The notes under the pieces were generated by a model. It did no database searches. It was given only the letters and a program-made list of their open reading frames with translations, and had not been told where the DNA came from. Positions 35,942 to 43,860 of a stretch of DNA of 64,000 nt are shown here, one piece after another. Source of the stretch: JBPOFM01 sp051252455 (GTDB lineage Bacteria; Bacteroidota; Bacteroidia; Flavobacteriales; Flavobacteriaceae); the NCBI GenBank assembly GCA_051252455.1, contig JBPOFM010000002.1, positions 186,001 through 250,000 on the forward strand. The letters run 5' to 3'. The position numbers were made by a program, and so were the translations under genes. Within the stretch, counting starts at the first letter, position 1, and each line of letters opens with the position of its first letter.

Positions 35942-35970
35942 TTTGTTTGTCACAAAGAATAGTATCTTTG
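35942..35970 (+). promoter_or_regulatory. gldBC promoter
   Basis: TTTG (35942-35945), 17 bp, then a perfect TATCTTTG (35963-35970). Start codon of gldB is at 36039. The divergent nadE promoter must lie in the same short gap. Confidence 0.7.
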
Positions 35971-36038
35971 TCCAACAAAAATAACGGAATCACATAATTA
36001 ATAAAAATTAAAGACGTTTAAGTTTTTAAATTTGAGGA

Positions 36039-36998
36039 ATGAAAAAAATAAGTGTTGCCTTATTACTTTTGATGATTTTTTTCTCGTGTAAAAATGAGAA
36101 TAAAGAAGAAATTGAAATTTCAAAAATAGATGCTGATTTTAAGGTGGAACGATTTGATATGGCGTTCGCAAACACGACTGTCGAAGATTTACCTCGATTA
36201 AAAGAAACCTTTCCGTTTTTCTTTTCCGAAAGAGTACCTGACTCAATTTGGGTGCTTAAAATGAAGGACACCTTGCAAAATCAACTGAACCACGAAGTCG
36301 AAAAGACATTTTCCAATTTTGACAATGTGCATGATGATATTTATGGGTTATTTCAGCATTTAAAATATTATAATGAAGATTTCAAGACACCTCGCGTCAT
36401 TACCGTAACCTCCGATGTAGACTACAGAAATAAGACCATTGTTACGGATACCATTGTTATTATTGCACTTGACACTTATTTGGGAGCTGATCATGACTTT
36501 TACTCGGACATTCCGAGATATATCACACAGAATATGGATAAATCTCAAATTGTATCTAATCTTGCTAGTGATTATGCGGACAATTATATCTTTCAGTCTC
36601 AAAGAAAAACCCTTTTGGATGAAATGATTTATTTTGGAAAGCAATTATACTTTAAAGACAAGATGATTCCCTTTAAAACGGATGCAGAAAAAATAGGATA
36701 TTCCCAAGGACAAATGGAGTGGGCGGTGGCAAACGAAAGTAAGATATGGAGCTTTTTTATTGAAAAGGAATTACTTTACAGTACTGACAGTTCATTGCCA
36801 GGCCGCTTTACAGCAGACGCACCTTTTTCGAAATTTCAATTGGAACTTGATAGCCAATCCCCCGGACGTTTGGGGCAATACATTGGCTGGCAAATTGTAA
36901 GGTCCTACATGAATAATAATGAGGTCTCGCTAAATGATATGTTGCAACTAGACGCAATGGAAATTTTTGAAAATGCGAAATTCAAACCTATTAGATAA
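36039..36998 (+). CDS. gldB: Gliding-motility lipoprotein GldB
   Basis: The 319-residue protein has a lipoprotein signal (LLLMIFFSC, Cys 17). The mature part matches GldB of Flavobacteriaceae (FKVERFDMAFANT near the start; SDIPRYITQNM; PGRLGQYIGWQIVRSYM near the end). GldB is needed for gliding and stabilises the T9SS/gliding apparatus in Flavobacterium johnsoniae. It is followed by gldC after 5 bp. Confidence 0.92.
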   Translation: MKKISVALLLLMIFFSCKNENKEEIEISKIDADFKVERFDMAFANTTVEDLPRLKETFPFFFSERVPDSIWVLKMKDTLQNQLNHEVEKTFSNFDNVHDDIYGLFQHLKYYNEDFKTPRVITVTSDVDYRNKTIVTDTIVIIALDTYLGADHDFYSDIPRYITQNMDKSQIVSNLASDYADNYIFQSQRKTLLDEMIYFGKQLYFKDKMIPFKTDAEKIGYSQGQMEWAVANESKIWSFFIEKELLYSTDSSLPGRFTADAPFSKFQLELDSQSPGRLGQYIGWQIVRSYMNNNEVSLNDMLQLDAMEIFENAKFKPIR

Positions 36999-37003
36999 AG
37001 AAT

Positions 37004-37330
37004 ATGATAAAATCGACCATCGAATTACAAGTAGAATTAGATGAAAACCGCGTGCCCGAAAAATTGAGCTGGACAGCACAAGATGGAGGTATCGATAACG
37101 AAGAGGCAAAAGCCATGATGTTGTCCGTTTGGGACAGCAAAGCGCAAGAAACATTGCGTATTGATTTATGGACGAAAGATATGCCAGTAGACGAGATGAA
37201 ATTGTTTTTTCATCAAACTTTAGTGGAAATGAGCAACACGTTTCAACGTGCGACTCAAGATGAAAAAATGACGGCAACCATGAAAGATTTCTGTAATTAT
37301 TTTGCTGAAAAATTAGAACTTAACAAGTAA
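37004..37330 (+). CDS. gldC: Gliding-motility protein GldC
   Basis: The 108-residue protein begins MIKSTIELQVELDENRVPEK and is cytoplasmic, with no signal peptide. Sequence, length and position directly after gldB match GldC, which enhances gliding. Its biochemical role is unknown. The next gene starts 4 bp after its stop, in the same transcript. Confidence 0.92.
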   Translation: MIKSTIELQVELDENRVPEKLSWTAQDGGIDNEEAKAMMLSVWDSKAQETLRIDLWTKDMPVDEMKLFFHQTLVEMSNTFQRATQDEKMTATMKDFCNYFAEKLELNK

Positions 37331-37334
37331 ACGT

Positions 37335-37949
37335 ATGATGCGAAAACTCCTGTATGTATTAATTTTAGTCTTGATGGTCCTTTTCGGCTATCGTTTATTT
37401 TTCAATAATAATGACGAAACCATTTTAAAGGAGAATTCGGCGCTTATTCAGGAGCAAATCAGAAATGTGAGCAAACTTGTGGTCACAGAAGGACATTTCA
37501 GTCAAGTCTTCAGCTATAAAAATTCGAAAGCACTTTTTGCTAATTTGGTCAATGTTGAAAAGAAAGCGTTGGTTGTGGTCAACGCAAATGTGACAGTGTC
37601 TTATGATTTGAGCCAAATACAATACGAATTGGATGAAGACACAAAAACTCTAAAAATATTGAGCATCCCAAAAGAAGAAATCAACATCAGTCCCGATTTT
37701 GAATATTACGACGTCACAGCCGATTTTTTAAATCCATTTGAAGCTGAAGATTATAATAAAATTAAGGATAAGGTGAAAGGACAATTGATGAAAAAAATAG
37801 AAGCTTCCAATTTAAAATCCAATGCGCAAAATCGATTGATTAGCGAATTATCTAAATTCTATATTTTGACAAATTCTTTAGGCTGGACACTTCAATATGA
37901 AGGGAATTCCATCAAATCATCTGACGAATTGCAAAACATAAAATTATAA
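37335..37949 (+). CDS. DUF4230-family membrane-anchored protein
   Basis: The 204-residue protein has an N-terminal membrane anchor (LLYVLILVLMVLFGYRLFF, residues 4-22) and a periplasmic domain with the DUF4230 pattern (VSKLVVTEGHFSQVFSYKN and later ILSIPKEEINISPDFEYYDV). Function unknown. It ends the gldB-gldC transcript and is followed by a strong hairpin at 37974. Confidence 0.8.
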   Translation: MMRKLLYVLILVLMVLFGYRLFFNNNDETILKENSALIQEQIRNVSKLVVTEGHFSQVFSYKNSKALFANLVNVEKKALVVVNANVTVSYDLSQIQYELDEDTKTLKILSIPKEEINISPDFEYYDVTADFLNPFEAEDYNKIKDKVKGQLMKKIEASNLKSNAQNRLISELSKFYILTNSLGWTLQYEGNSIKSSDELQNIKL

Positions 37950-37960
37950 TAGGTATAGAT

Positions 37961-38019
37961 GTCAGTTCGAGTGTTTTTCATCATTTTCAAGAAAAAATGA
38001 TGAAAAATGTATCGAGAAC
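37961..38019. repeat. Palindromic intergenic element with 14-bp stem
   Basis: TTTTTCATCATTTT (37974-37987) pairs perfectly with AAAATGATGAAAAA (37994-38007). This is set between GTCAGTTCGAGTG and TGTATCGAGAAC, which also partly pair. It lies between convergent genes and probably stops transcription from both sides. The outer motif looks like a dispersed palindromic repeat, but no second copy is in this window. Confidence 0.7.
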
Positions 38020-38051
38020 CTTACGGTTTTTTCATAGACATAACGGGAAGG

Positions 38052-38357
38052 TTATAATTTATTCTTCAAACTCAACCATCCACCACCATTGGTAGCTTCA
38101 ATATTATTGAGGTTTAAAAATTTTGCCGCTTTTGCAGAACGTACGCCACTTGCGCAGCATACCACGAACGGTTTATTTATTTTCTTAAGCTCATCCACAT
38201 GATTTTGCAAATCATCTAGAGGAATGTGTTTTGAATTCTCAATATGACCATTATCCCATTCACGCTGGGTTCTTACGTCTAAAATAACAGCGCCATTCTC
38301 TAAAAATTCTTCAACCTGCCGTTTTTTTGTGCCAAATATAAAATCCAATAATCCCAT
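38052..38357 (-). CDS. Rhodanese-like domain protein
   Basis: A single rhodanese domain of 101 residues with active-site loop CCASGVRSAKA (Cys near 76-77). It likely carries a persulfide in sulfur transfer. HIENSKHIPLDDL and GGGWLSLKNKL are typical flanking segments. It starts 38 bp from the divergent TetR gene; no functional link is evident. Confidence 0.88.
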   Translation of the reverse strand: MGLLDFIFGTKKRQVEEFLENGAVILDVRTQREWDNGHIENSKHIPLDDLQNHVDELKKINKPFVVCCASGVRSAKAAKFLNLNNIEATNGGGWLSLKNKL

Positions 38358-38395
38358 AGTTTTCTTTTTTATAAATTTACTAAAAATAATCTCCC

Positions 38396-38965
38396 TTGAA
38401 GCACGAAACCCGCAAAGACGAAATCATTAAAACTGCAACCAAACTTTTTAAAGAAAAAGGTTACAGTGCTGTCACAATGCGCGATATTGCCAAATCCATG
38501 GGAATCAAAGCAGCAAGTCTTTATAACCATATCAATTCAAAGCAAGACATTTTAAAGGAAATCATTATCTCACTTGCGGAAGATTTTACAAATGGTATGT
38601 CAATTATCAAGAACTCTGAAGTTAATACTATTGGAAAATTAGAAAAAATTGTAACACTACACGTTCAAATAACCACTAAAAATACTTACGGAATGGCATC
38701 CCTGAACAACGATTGGATGCATCTCGAAGACCAATTGGACTATTATCTGGAGTTGAGAAAGACCTACGAACAAGATTTTATTGAAATCATTCAAGACGGC
38801 ATTCAGTCAGATGAAATCATTGATTCCAATCCAGAAGTCATCATGTTTTCGATTCTTTCAACCTTGCGTTCCCTTTATCTTTGGATTCCAAAAAAGGAAG
38901 ATTTAAATAAAGGCGAATTATCAAAAAATTTAAGTCAGGTACTCATCAACGGAATTAACAAATAG
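38396..38965 (+). CDS. TetR-family regulator, candidate repressor of the phenylacetate cluster
   Basis: The 189-residue protein starts at TTG 38396. The HTH domain spans residues 1-50 (AVTMRDIAKSMGIKAASLYNHINSK, about 24-48). The C-terminal ligand domain has no diagnostic motif. It lies immediately upstream of paaE, whose promoter carries a perfect 9-2-9 palindrome (38996-39015), so it probably represses the paa genes and is released by an acyl-CoA intermediate, as the TetR regulator PaaR does in other bacteria. Effector and site are inferred. Confidence 0.8.
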   Translation: MKHETRKDEIIKTATKLFKEKGYSAVTMRDIAKSMGIKAASLYNHINSKQDILKEIIISLAEDFTNGMSIIKNSEVNTIGKLEKIVTLHVQITTKNTYGMASLNNDWMHLEDQLDYYLELRKTYEQDFIEIIQDGIQSDEIIDSNPEVIMFSILSTLRSLYLWIPKKEDLNKGELSKNLSQVLINGINK

Positions 38966-38981
38966 TTTAGAAATTATTTTG

Positions 38982-38989
38982 TAAATTTG
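38982..38989 (+). promoter_or_regulatory. -7 element of the paaE promoter
   Basis: A perfect TAAATTTG. Predicted transcription start is near 38996, at the first base of the palindromic operator. Confidence 0.6.
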
Positions 38990-38995
38990 TCAAGC

Positions 38996-39015
38996 AAACT
39001 AACAAGTGTTAGTTT
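38996..39015. promoter_or_regulatory. Palindromic operator upstream of paaE
   Basis: AAACTAACA, AG, TGTTAGTTT: a perfect 9-bp inverted repeat with a 2-bp spacer. It lies just downstream of the -7 element and 17 bp before the paaE ATG, an ideal position for repression by the adjacent TetR protein. Confidence 0.75.
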
Positions 39016-39032
39016 AACGTTAAGAAGTACGT

Positions 39033-40106
39033 ATGGCTCAATTTCATAAGCTTAAAATTAGAGATATTTATAAAGAAACCGACGATTGTTCGGTTATTGC
39101 TTTTGCGGTTCCAAAAGATTTACAGGACGAATTTAAATTCAGTCAAGGTCAACATTTAACCTTAAAAGCAGATATTGAGGGCGAAGATGTACGTCGGTCG
39201 TATTCATTGTGTTCAAGTCCACTGGATAACGAATGGCGAGTGGCAGTGAAACTAATTCCAGGCGGTAAATTTTCAACCTATATCAATTCAAGTTTAAAAG
39301 CTGGTGACGAGTTGGAAGTCATGACGCCTAGTGGAACTTTTGGAGTTTCGGCACAACCAGATAAGGCAAAAAACTATCTCTTTTTTGCTGCAGGAAGTGG
39401 TATTACACCTGTATTATCGATGATTAAAACGCATTTGGCAGAAGAACCAAACGCTACTTGCAAACTGTTTTACGTAAATAAAACCGCAAAATCCATTATC
39501 TTTAAGGAAGAACTCGAGCAATTAAGAAATAAATATTTCGGTCGCTTGGAAATCTATTATTTTCTGACCAAAGAACGACGAGATATCGACTTGTTCAATG
39601 GACGGTTTGATGATGAAAAGATGAAGGTTTTAACAAAAACGTTTATTGACATTCCAGATACGAGCGAAGTCTTTTTGTGCGGTCCAGAACAGATGGTCAA
39701 TTATGTGAGCAATTATTTAGTGGATGCTGGATTGCCAAAAAACTTGATTCATTTTGAGTTGTTCGTGACTGGGCTTTCAGAGGAGGATATCAAACGCGCA
39801 GAGCGACTTGCCAAACAAAATGTAGAAGGTGTTGAGGTCACAATTGTCGATGGTGGCAAGGAATTTCAGTTCACAATGACCAAAGATTATGACAACATTC
39901 TGGATGCAGCTCTTGGCGCAGGAGCGGATTTGCCATTTGCCTGCAAAGGCGGCGTTTGCAGCACCTGTAAGTGTCAGGTAAAAGAAGGTGAAGTGGAAAT
40001 GAAAGTCAACTATGCGCTTGAGGAAAAGGAAGTTGCACAGAACTATGTATTGAGCTGTCAAGCCGTCCCAACGAGCAACAAGGTTGTAGTCGATTTTGAC
40101 GTGTAA
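39033..40106 (+). CDS. paaE: Phenylacetyl-CoA epoxidase reductase subunit PaaE
   Basis: The 357-residue reductase passes electrons from NAD(P)H to the PaaABC oxygenase. The FAD domain has RRSYSLCSSP (about 52-61). The NAD domain has FFAAGSGITPVLS (about 115) and LCGPEQMV. The C-terminal plant-type [2Fe-2S] domain has CKGGVCSTCKC (about 305-315) and a fourth Cys in VLSCQAV. It is first in the cluster, unlike the paaABCDE order of Escherichia coli, and is followed by a dispersed repeat. Confidence 0.93.
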   Translation: MAQFHKLKIRDIYKETDDCSVIAFAVPKDLQDEFKFSQGQHLTLKADIEGEDVRRSYSLCSSPLDNEWRVAVKLIPGGKFSTYINSSLKAGDELEVMTPSGTFGVSAQPDKAKNYLFFAAGSGITPVLSMIKTHLAEEPNATCKLFYVNKTAKSIIFKEELEQLRNKYFGRLEIYYFLTKERRDIDLFNGRFDDEKMKVLTKTFIDIPDTSEVFLCGPEQMVNYVSNYLVDAGLPKNLIHFELFVTGLSEEDIKRAERLAKQNVEGVEVTIVDGGKEFQFTMTKDYDNILDAALGAGADLPFACKGGVCSTCKCQVKEGEVEMKVNYALEEKEVAQNYVLSCQAVPTSNKVVVDFDV

Positions 40107-40113
40107 AATAATT

Positions 40114-40192
40114 TGGGCGTTACCCTAAAGGGTCAGGCTTTCGGCAGTCGCTCTCTTCGAGGAGCTCCAACAATGCCTCAATCCTTAACGCA
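40114..40192 (+). repeat. Structured dispersed repeat, copy 2
   Basis: Between paaE and paaA. Starts GGGCGTTACC and ends TTAACGCA (GCGTTA and TAACGC pair). The internal part reads GTCGCTCTCTTCGAGGAGC, a short stem with a TTC-type loop. Nearly identical to copy 3 at 48058. Confidence 0.8.
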
Positions 40193-40252
40193 AACCTCGG
40201 TTCAAACAGAGTCGAGAACTAATAAAAAGAAGAAATTTAAACTCAAGAAATC

Positions 40253-41209
40253 ATGAGTGAAGAACAAATAAAAAATTTAGAAGCACAGTTCGAAGAACGT
40301 ATCGCAAGAGATGAAAAAATCGAACCTAAAGATTGGATGCCAGAAAAGTACCGCCAGACACACATTCGTCAGATGTCGCAACACGCACATTCCGAAATTG
40401 TCGGCATGCTTCCAGAAGGCAATTGGATTACGAGAGCACCTTCATTAAGACGTAAAGTCGCCTTATTGGCAAAAGTTCAAGATGAAGCAGGTCACGGATT
40501 ATATCTCTATTCTGCCACCGAAACCTTGGGAATTTCTAGAGATGAATTGTACAAACAACTGCATTCGGGAAAAGCGAAATATTCTTCCATTTTCAACTAC
40601 CCAACAGTTACTTGGGCAGATATGGGAGCCATTGGTTGGTTGGTAGATGGCGCAGCAATTATTAATCAAGTACCACTGTGCAGTACATCCTTCGGACCTT
40701 ACGCAAGAGCCATGGTTCGTGTGTGTAAAGAAGAAAGTTTTCACCAGCGTCAAGGTTACGAAATCATGATAAAATTGGCAAACGGAACACCAGAACAAAA
40801 GGAAATGGCTCAAGACGCATTGAACCGTTGGTGGTGGCCAAGTTTGATGATGTTGGGTCCAACAGATGCGGAATCCATTCACACCGAACAATCCATGAAA
40901 TGGAAACTAAAACGTAAATCTAATGACGAATTACGTCAACAATTCATAGACCAAACCGTTCCACAAGCGGATTTAATCGGTCTTACCATTCCAGACCCAG
41001 ATTTAAAATGGAACGAAGAGCGTCAATCTTATGATTTCGGAGACATCAATTGGGATGAATTTTGGCAAGTCGTAAAAGGTCACGGTCCATGCAATAAAGA
41101 ACGCATGAAAGCTCGAGTTGGTGCCTGGGAACGTGGCGAATGGGTTCGCGATGCAGCAATGGCTTATGCATCAAAACAACAAGATAGAAAAGAAAAACAA
41201 GTAGTATAA
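40253..41209 (+). CDS. paaA: Phenylacetyl-CoA epoxidase catalytic subunit PaaA
   Basis: The di-iron oxygenase subunit that epoxidises the ring of phenylacetyl-CoA. The 318-residue protein contains the carboxylate-bridged iron motifs: DEAGH (about 74-78) and KEESFHQRQGYE (about 160-171), with preceding Glu ligands. Length and sequence agree with PaaA. It is followed by paaB after a 78-bp spacer with a heptamer repeat. Confidence 0.95.
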   Translation: MSEEQIKNLEAQFEERIARDEKIEPKDWMPEKYRQTHIRQMSQHAHSEIVGMLPEGNWITRAPSLRRKVALLAKVQDEAGHGLYLYSATETLGISRDELYKQLHSGKAKYSSIFNYPTVTWADMGAIGWLVDGAAIINQVPLCSTSFGPYARAMVRVCKEESFHQRQGYEIMIKLANGTPEQKEMAQDALNRWWWPSLMMLGPTDAESIHTEQSMKWKLKRKSNDELRQQFIDQTVPQADLIGLTIPDPDLKWNEERQSYDFGDINWDEFWQVVKGHGPCNKERMKARVGAWERGEWVRDAAMAYASKQQDRKEKQVV

Positions 41210-41262
41210 CTAGATGTGAGACAAGAGATATGAGACGTAAGATTTGCGTCTTGTGGAGAAAG

Positions 41263-41286
41263 TCTAAAATCTAAAATCTAAAATCT
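41263..41286 (+). repeat. TCTAAAA heptamer tandem repeat before paaB
   Basis: Three full units of TCTAAAA and a partial fourth end 1-2 bp before the paaB ATG at 41288. A small hairpin, AGACG with CGTCT, lies just upstream. Slippage here would change the distance from hairpin to start codon. Confidence 0.6.
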
Positions 41287-41287
41287 A

Positions 41288-41578
41288 ATGTCTAATAAAA
41301 AAAACTGGCCTTTGTGGGAAATCTTCGTCAGAAGTAAAAACGGATTAGAGCATCGCCATTTCGGTAGTCTTCACGCAGCAGATGCAGAAATGGCACTTGA
41401 AAATGCAAGAGACGTTTACACACGTCGCAATGAAGGTGTAAGCATTTGGGTGGTGGAATCAAAAAATATTACAGCCTCAAACCCAGAACATAATGGCGAA
41501 ATGTTTGAGCCAGCACAAGATAAAGTCTATCGTCATCCAACATTTTACGATTTGCCTGATGAAATAAAACATATGTAA
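41288..41578 (+). CDS. paaB: Phenylacetyl-CoA epoxidase subunit PaaB
   Basis: The 96-residue protein begins MSNKKNWPLWEIFVRSKNG and contains HFGSLHAADAEMALENARDV and YTRRNEG, standard for PaaB, the small subunit that bridges PaaAC units. The ATG follows the heptamer repeat. A hairpin overlaps its stop codon (41577-41597). Confidence 0.94.
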   Translation: MSNKKNWPLWEIFVRSKNGLEHRHFGSLHAADAEMALENARDVYTRRNEGVSIWVVESKNITASNPEHNGEMFEPAQDKVYRHPTFYDLPDEIKHM

Positions 41579-41597
41579 TTTGAGCAAAGCTCAAATT
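41577..41597. repeat. 9-bp hairpin at the paaB stop
   Basis: AATTTGAGC (41577-41585) pairs perfectly with GCTCAAATT (41589-41597) around AAA. It overlaps the paaB stop codon. No T tract follows, so it may stabilise or separate transcripts rather than terminate. Confidence 0.7.
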
Positions 41598-41600
41598 ACA

Positions 41601-41672
41601 ATTCCCACGAAAGTGGGAAACTCATAAATGAAATAGATGTTTAATTAAACAGATTCCCACTTCCGTGGGAAA
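41601..41672. repeat. Two inverted GGGAA hairpins (possible empty cassette site) before paaC
   Basis: Hairpin one, TTCCCAC GAAA GTGGGAA (41602-41619), is followed by CTCAT. Hairpin two, preceded by AGA, is TTCCCAC TTCC GTGGGAA (41654-41671). They are the same element in opposite orientation, 34 bp apart. The same arrangement surrounds the GIY-YIG gene at 50762-51046. Confidence 0.68.
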
Positions 41673-41677
41673 TAAGC

Positions 41678-42433
41678 ATGAAAAACGAAAATCTATATTT
41701 ATATATTCTAGGAATCGCCGACAACTCTTTAATTCTCGGACAAAGAATGGGAGCCCTAACAGGTCATGGTCCAAGTTTAGAAACCGACATTGCTTGTACA
41801 AATATCTCATTGGATTTATTCGGACAAGTGCGCAGTTATTACCAATATGCTGCAAAAATTGCTGGGGATGGAAGAACCGAAGACGATATTGCAATGCTTC
41901 GTAAAGAGCGTGAATATCTAAATGTGTTGCTAGTCGAACAGCCAGATACAGATTTTGCATATACGATGGCGCGCCAGTTTTTGTTTGATGTGTACCATTT
42001 TCTGTTTTTAACCGAATTACAGAAAAGCAAGGATTTGACATTAGCTGCCATTGCAACAAAATCCATTAAAGAAGTGAGTTATCATAAGCGGTTTTCTTCC
42101 GATTGGATAAAACGTTTAGGAGACGGAACAGAAGTGAGTCATCAGAAAATGCAAGATGCAATTGATGCCTTGTGGACCTACACTGATGAATTATTCCATC
42201 AAACAGAAGCTGATAAAGCGATGGTTTCAGAAGGAATTGGAGTTGATGTGACCAAACTTAAAGATGTTTATTATCAAAAAGTAAACGACATTTTAGAGGA
42301 AGCAACGCTTAAAATTCCAGAATCAAAATATTTTCAAAAAGGAGGTAAACAAGGTATCCATACAGAGCACATGGGGTATTTGCTGACCGAATTACAATAC
42401 ATGCAACGCACCTATCCAAATATGGAGTGGTAA
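41678..42433 (+). CDS. paaC: Phenylacetyl-CoA epoxidase structural subunit PaaC
   Basis: The 251-residue ferritin-like subunit pairs with PaaA. Starts MKNENLYLYILGIADNSLIL and contains RMGALTGHGPSLETDIA, EREYLNVLLVEQP and SYHKRFSSDWIKRLGDGTEVS, matching PaaC, in which most iron ligands are lost. The start follows the double hairpin by 6 bp. Confidence 0.94.
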   Translation: MKNENLYLYILGIADNSLILGQRMGALTGHGPSLETDIACTNISLDLFGQVRSYYQYAAKIAGDGRTEDDIAMLRKEREYLNVLLVEQPDTDFAYTMARQFLFDVYHFLFLTELQKSKDLTLAAIATKSIKEVSYHKRFSSDWIKRLGDGTEVSHQKMQDAIDALWTYTDELFHQTEADKAMVSEGIGVDVTKLKDVYYQKVNDILEEATLKIPESKYFQKGGKQGIHTEHMGYLLTELQYMQRTYPNMEW

Positions 42434-42437
42434 TAAA

Positions 42438-42461
42438 TTCCTGCGAAGGCAGGAACCTCAT
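42438..42461 (+). repeat. Solo hairpin repeat between paaC and paaD
   Basis: TTCCTGC GAAG GCAGGAA (42438-42455) followed by CCTCATG. Same family as the hairpins at 41602, 42990, 50721 and 51062. Confidence 0.68.
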
Positions 42462-42481
42462 GATTGAGCGCTAAATTAAGA

Positions 42482-42982
42482 ATGATAGCAGAAAAACAAC
42501 ATATAGACCAAAAGTTGAAACCAATTCTCGAGAAAGTTTCAGACCCTGAAATTCCAGTATTATCCATCATGGATATGGGTGTTGTGCGTTCTGCAATTAT
42601 TGAAAATGATTTTGTAAAAGTTCAAATCACTCCAACGTATAGTGGTTGTCCAGCGATGGATGTTATTGGAGATGATATTAAAAAAGCTTTGAAAGAAGCT
42701 GGCTATAATTCAGAAATCGAATTGATTTTATCACCAGCATGGACTACCGATTGGATTACACCAAGAGGTAGAAAGGCTCTGGAAGACTATGGTATTGCTG
42801 CGCCTTTAGGCGAAGAAGCCGATAAAGATGCACTTTTGGGAAACAAAAAGATAGTAAAATGCACCAATTGTGGTTCGACAAACACGCATTTAGTAAGTCA
42901 GTTTGGTTCAACGGCATGCAAAGCACAATTTCAGTGTGATGAGTGCCAAGAACCATTTGATTATTTTAAATGTTTAAAATAA
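42482..42982 (+). CDS. paaD: Phenylacetate degradation protein PaaD
   Basis: The 166-residue MIP18/SufT-like protein, needed for maturation or function of the epoxidase. The DUF59-type core has SDPEIPVLSIMDMGVVR (about 22-38) and PTYSGCPAMDVI. The C-terminal Cys cluster (CTNCGS, CDEC, FKC) binds metal. ATG 42482 is preferred; the frame is open to a TTG at 42464 that lies in the tail of the hairpin repeat. Confidence 0.92.
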   Translation: MIAEKQHIDQKLKPILEKVSDPEIPVLSIMDMGVVRSAIIENDFVKVQITPTYSGCPAMDVIGDDIKKALKEAGYNSEIELILSPAWTTDWITPRGRKALEDYGIAAPLGEEADKDALLGNKKIVKCTNCGSTNTHLVSQFGSTACKAQFQCDECQEPFDYFKCLK

Positions 42983-42989
42983 TCAGTCA

Positions 42990-43013
42990 TTCCCACGAAG
43001 GCGGGATTCTCAT
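42990..43013 (+). repeat. Solo hairpin repeat between paaD and paaG
   Basis: TCCCAC GAAG GCGGGA with TTCTCATGA following: the same hairpin family with one mismatched pair. Confidence 0.62.
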
Positions 43014-43030
43014 GAAATGAATATAAAAAC

Positions 43031-43813
43031 ATGAACGAAAGCATACTCTTAAAAATAGAAAACAAAGTAGCGTACATCACGCTCAACAGACCAGAGGTCT
43101 TCAATAGTTTCAATCGTGAAATGGCATTTTTGCTTCAAGATACTTTAGATGCTTGCGAGAAAAATGATGAGGTGAGAGCAATCGTTTTAACAGGAAACGG
43201 TAAAGCATTTTGTGCAGGTCAAGATTTAAAAGAAGTAACCGACCAAGAATTAAACCCAGGATTCAAAAAAATATTGGACGAACATTACAATCCAATAATC
43301 AAAAGGATACGCGCAATAAAAAAACCAATAATTGGTGCTATAAATGGTGTAGCAGCAGGAGCAGGGGCAAATATTGCATTAGCTTGTGATATAGTTGTAG
43401 CTCATGAAAAAGTAAGTTTCATACAAGCGTTTAGTTTAATCGGATTAGTGCCAGACAGTGGAGGCACGTTCTTTTTACCTAGACTTATCGGATTTCAGAA
43501 AGCACAGGCTTTGGCAATGTTAGGCGACAAAATAGATGCTGAAGAAGCTGAAAAAATGGGAATGATTTATAAAGTCATCCCTTCAGAAAATTTTGAGGAG
43601 GAGGTTAATAAGCTTGCTTCAAAACTAGCCAATATGCCAACCAAAGCACTTGGTATGATTAAGGAATTGTTCAACAAATCCATGACAAACACTTTAGAAG
43701 AGCAATTGGCATTAGAGTCTAAATTACAAATCGAAGCAGCGCAAAGTGCAGATTATGCTGAAGGTGTTGCAGCATTTATTGAAAAGCGCAAACCAGAATT
43801 TAAAGGGAAATAA
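43031..43813 (+). CDS. paaG: Epoxy-phenylacetyl-CoA isomerase PaaG
   Basis: The 260-residue crotonase-fold enzyme isomerises the ring epoxide to oxepin-CoA. NRPEVFNSFNREM, FCAGQDLKEV (oxyanion hole), NGVAAGAGANIALACD and LVPDSGGTFFLPR, in which the Asp is the known catalytic residue of PaaG, are present. The C-terminus (SADYAEGVAAFIEKRKPEFKGK region) matches the family. It fits directly after the epoxidase genes. Confidence 0.9.
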   Translation: MNESILLKIENKVAYITLNRPEVFNSFNREMAFLLQDTLDACEKNDEVRAIVLTGNGKAFCAGQDLKEVTDQELNPGFKKILDEHYNPIIKRIRAIKKPIIGAINGVAAGAGANIALACDIVVAHEKVSFIQAFSLIGLVPDSGGTFFLPRLIGFQKAQALAMLGDKIDAEEAEKMGMIYKVIPSENFEEEVNKLASKLANMPTKALGMIKELFNKSMTNTLEEQLALESKLQIEAAQSADYAEGVAAFIEKRKPEFKGK

Positions 43814-43820
43814 GAATAAC

Positions 43821-43845
43821 GAATATCGAACTGAAGAATATCGAA
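43821..43845 (+). repeat. Inverted-repeat flank (left) of four-helix-bundle gene
   Basis: GAATATCGAA occurs twice (43821-43830 and 43836-43845) just before the small gene at 43861. Its reverse complement TTCGATATTC lies just after that gene at 44281-44290. Confidence 0.6.
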
Positions 43846-43860
43846 TAACGAAATTTAAAA

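Noticed and set aside
42464..42481. TTG start at 42464 for paaD
   Set aside because: The extra codons derive from the tail of a hairpin repeat; ATG 42482 gives the usual N-terminus.
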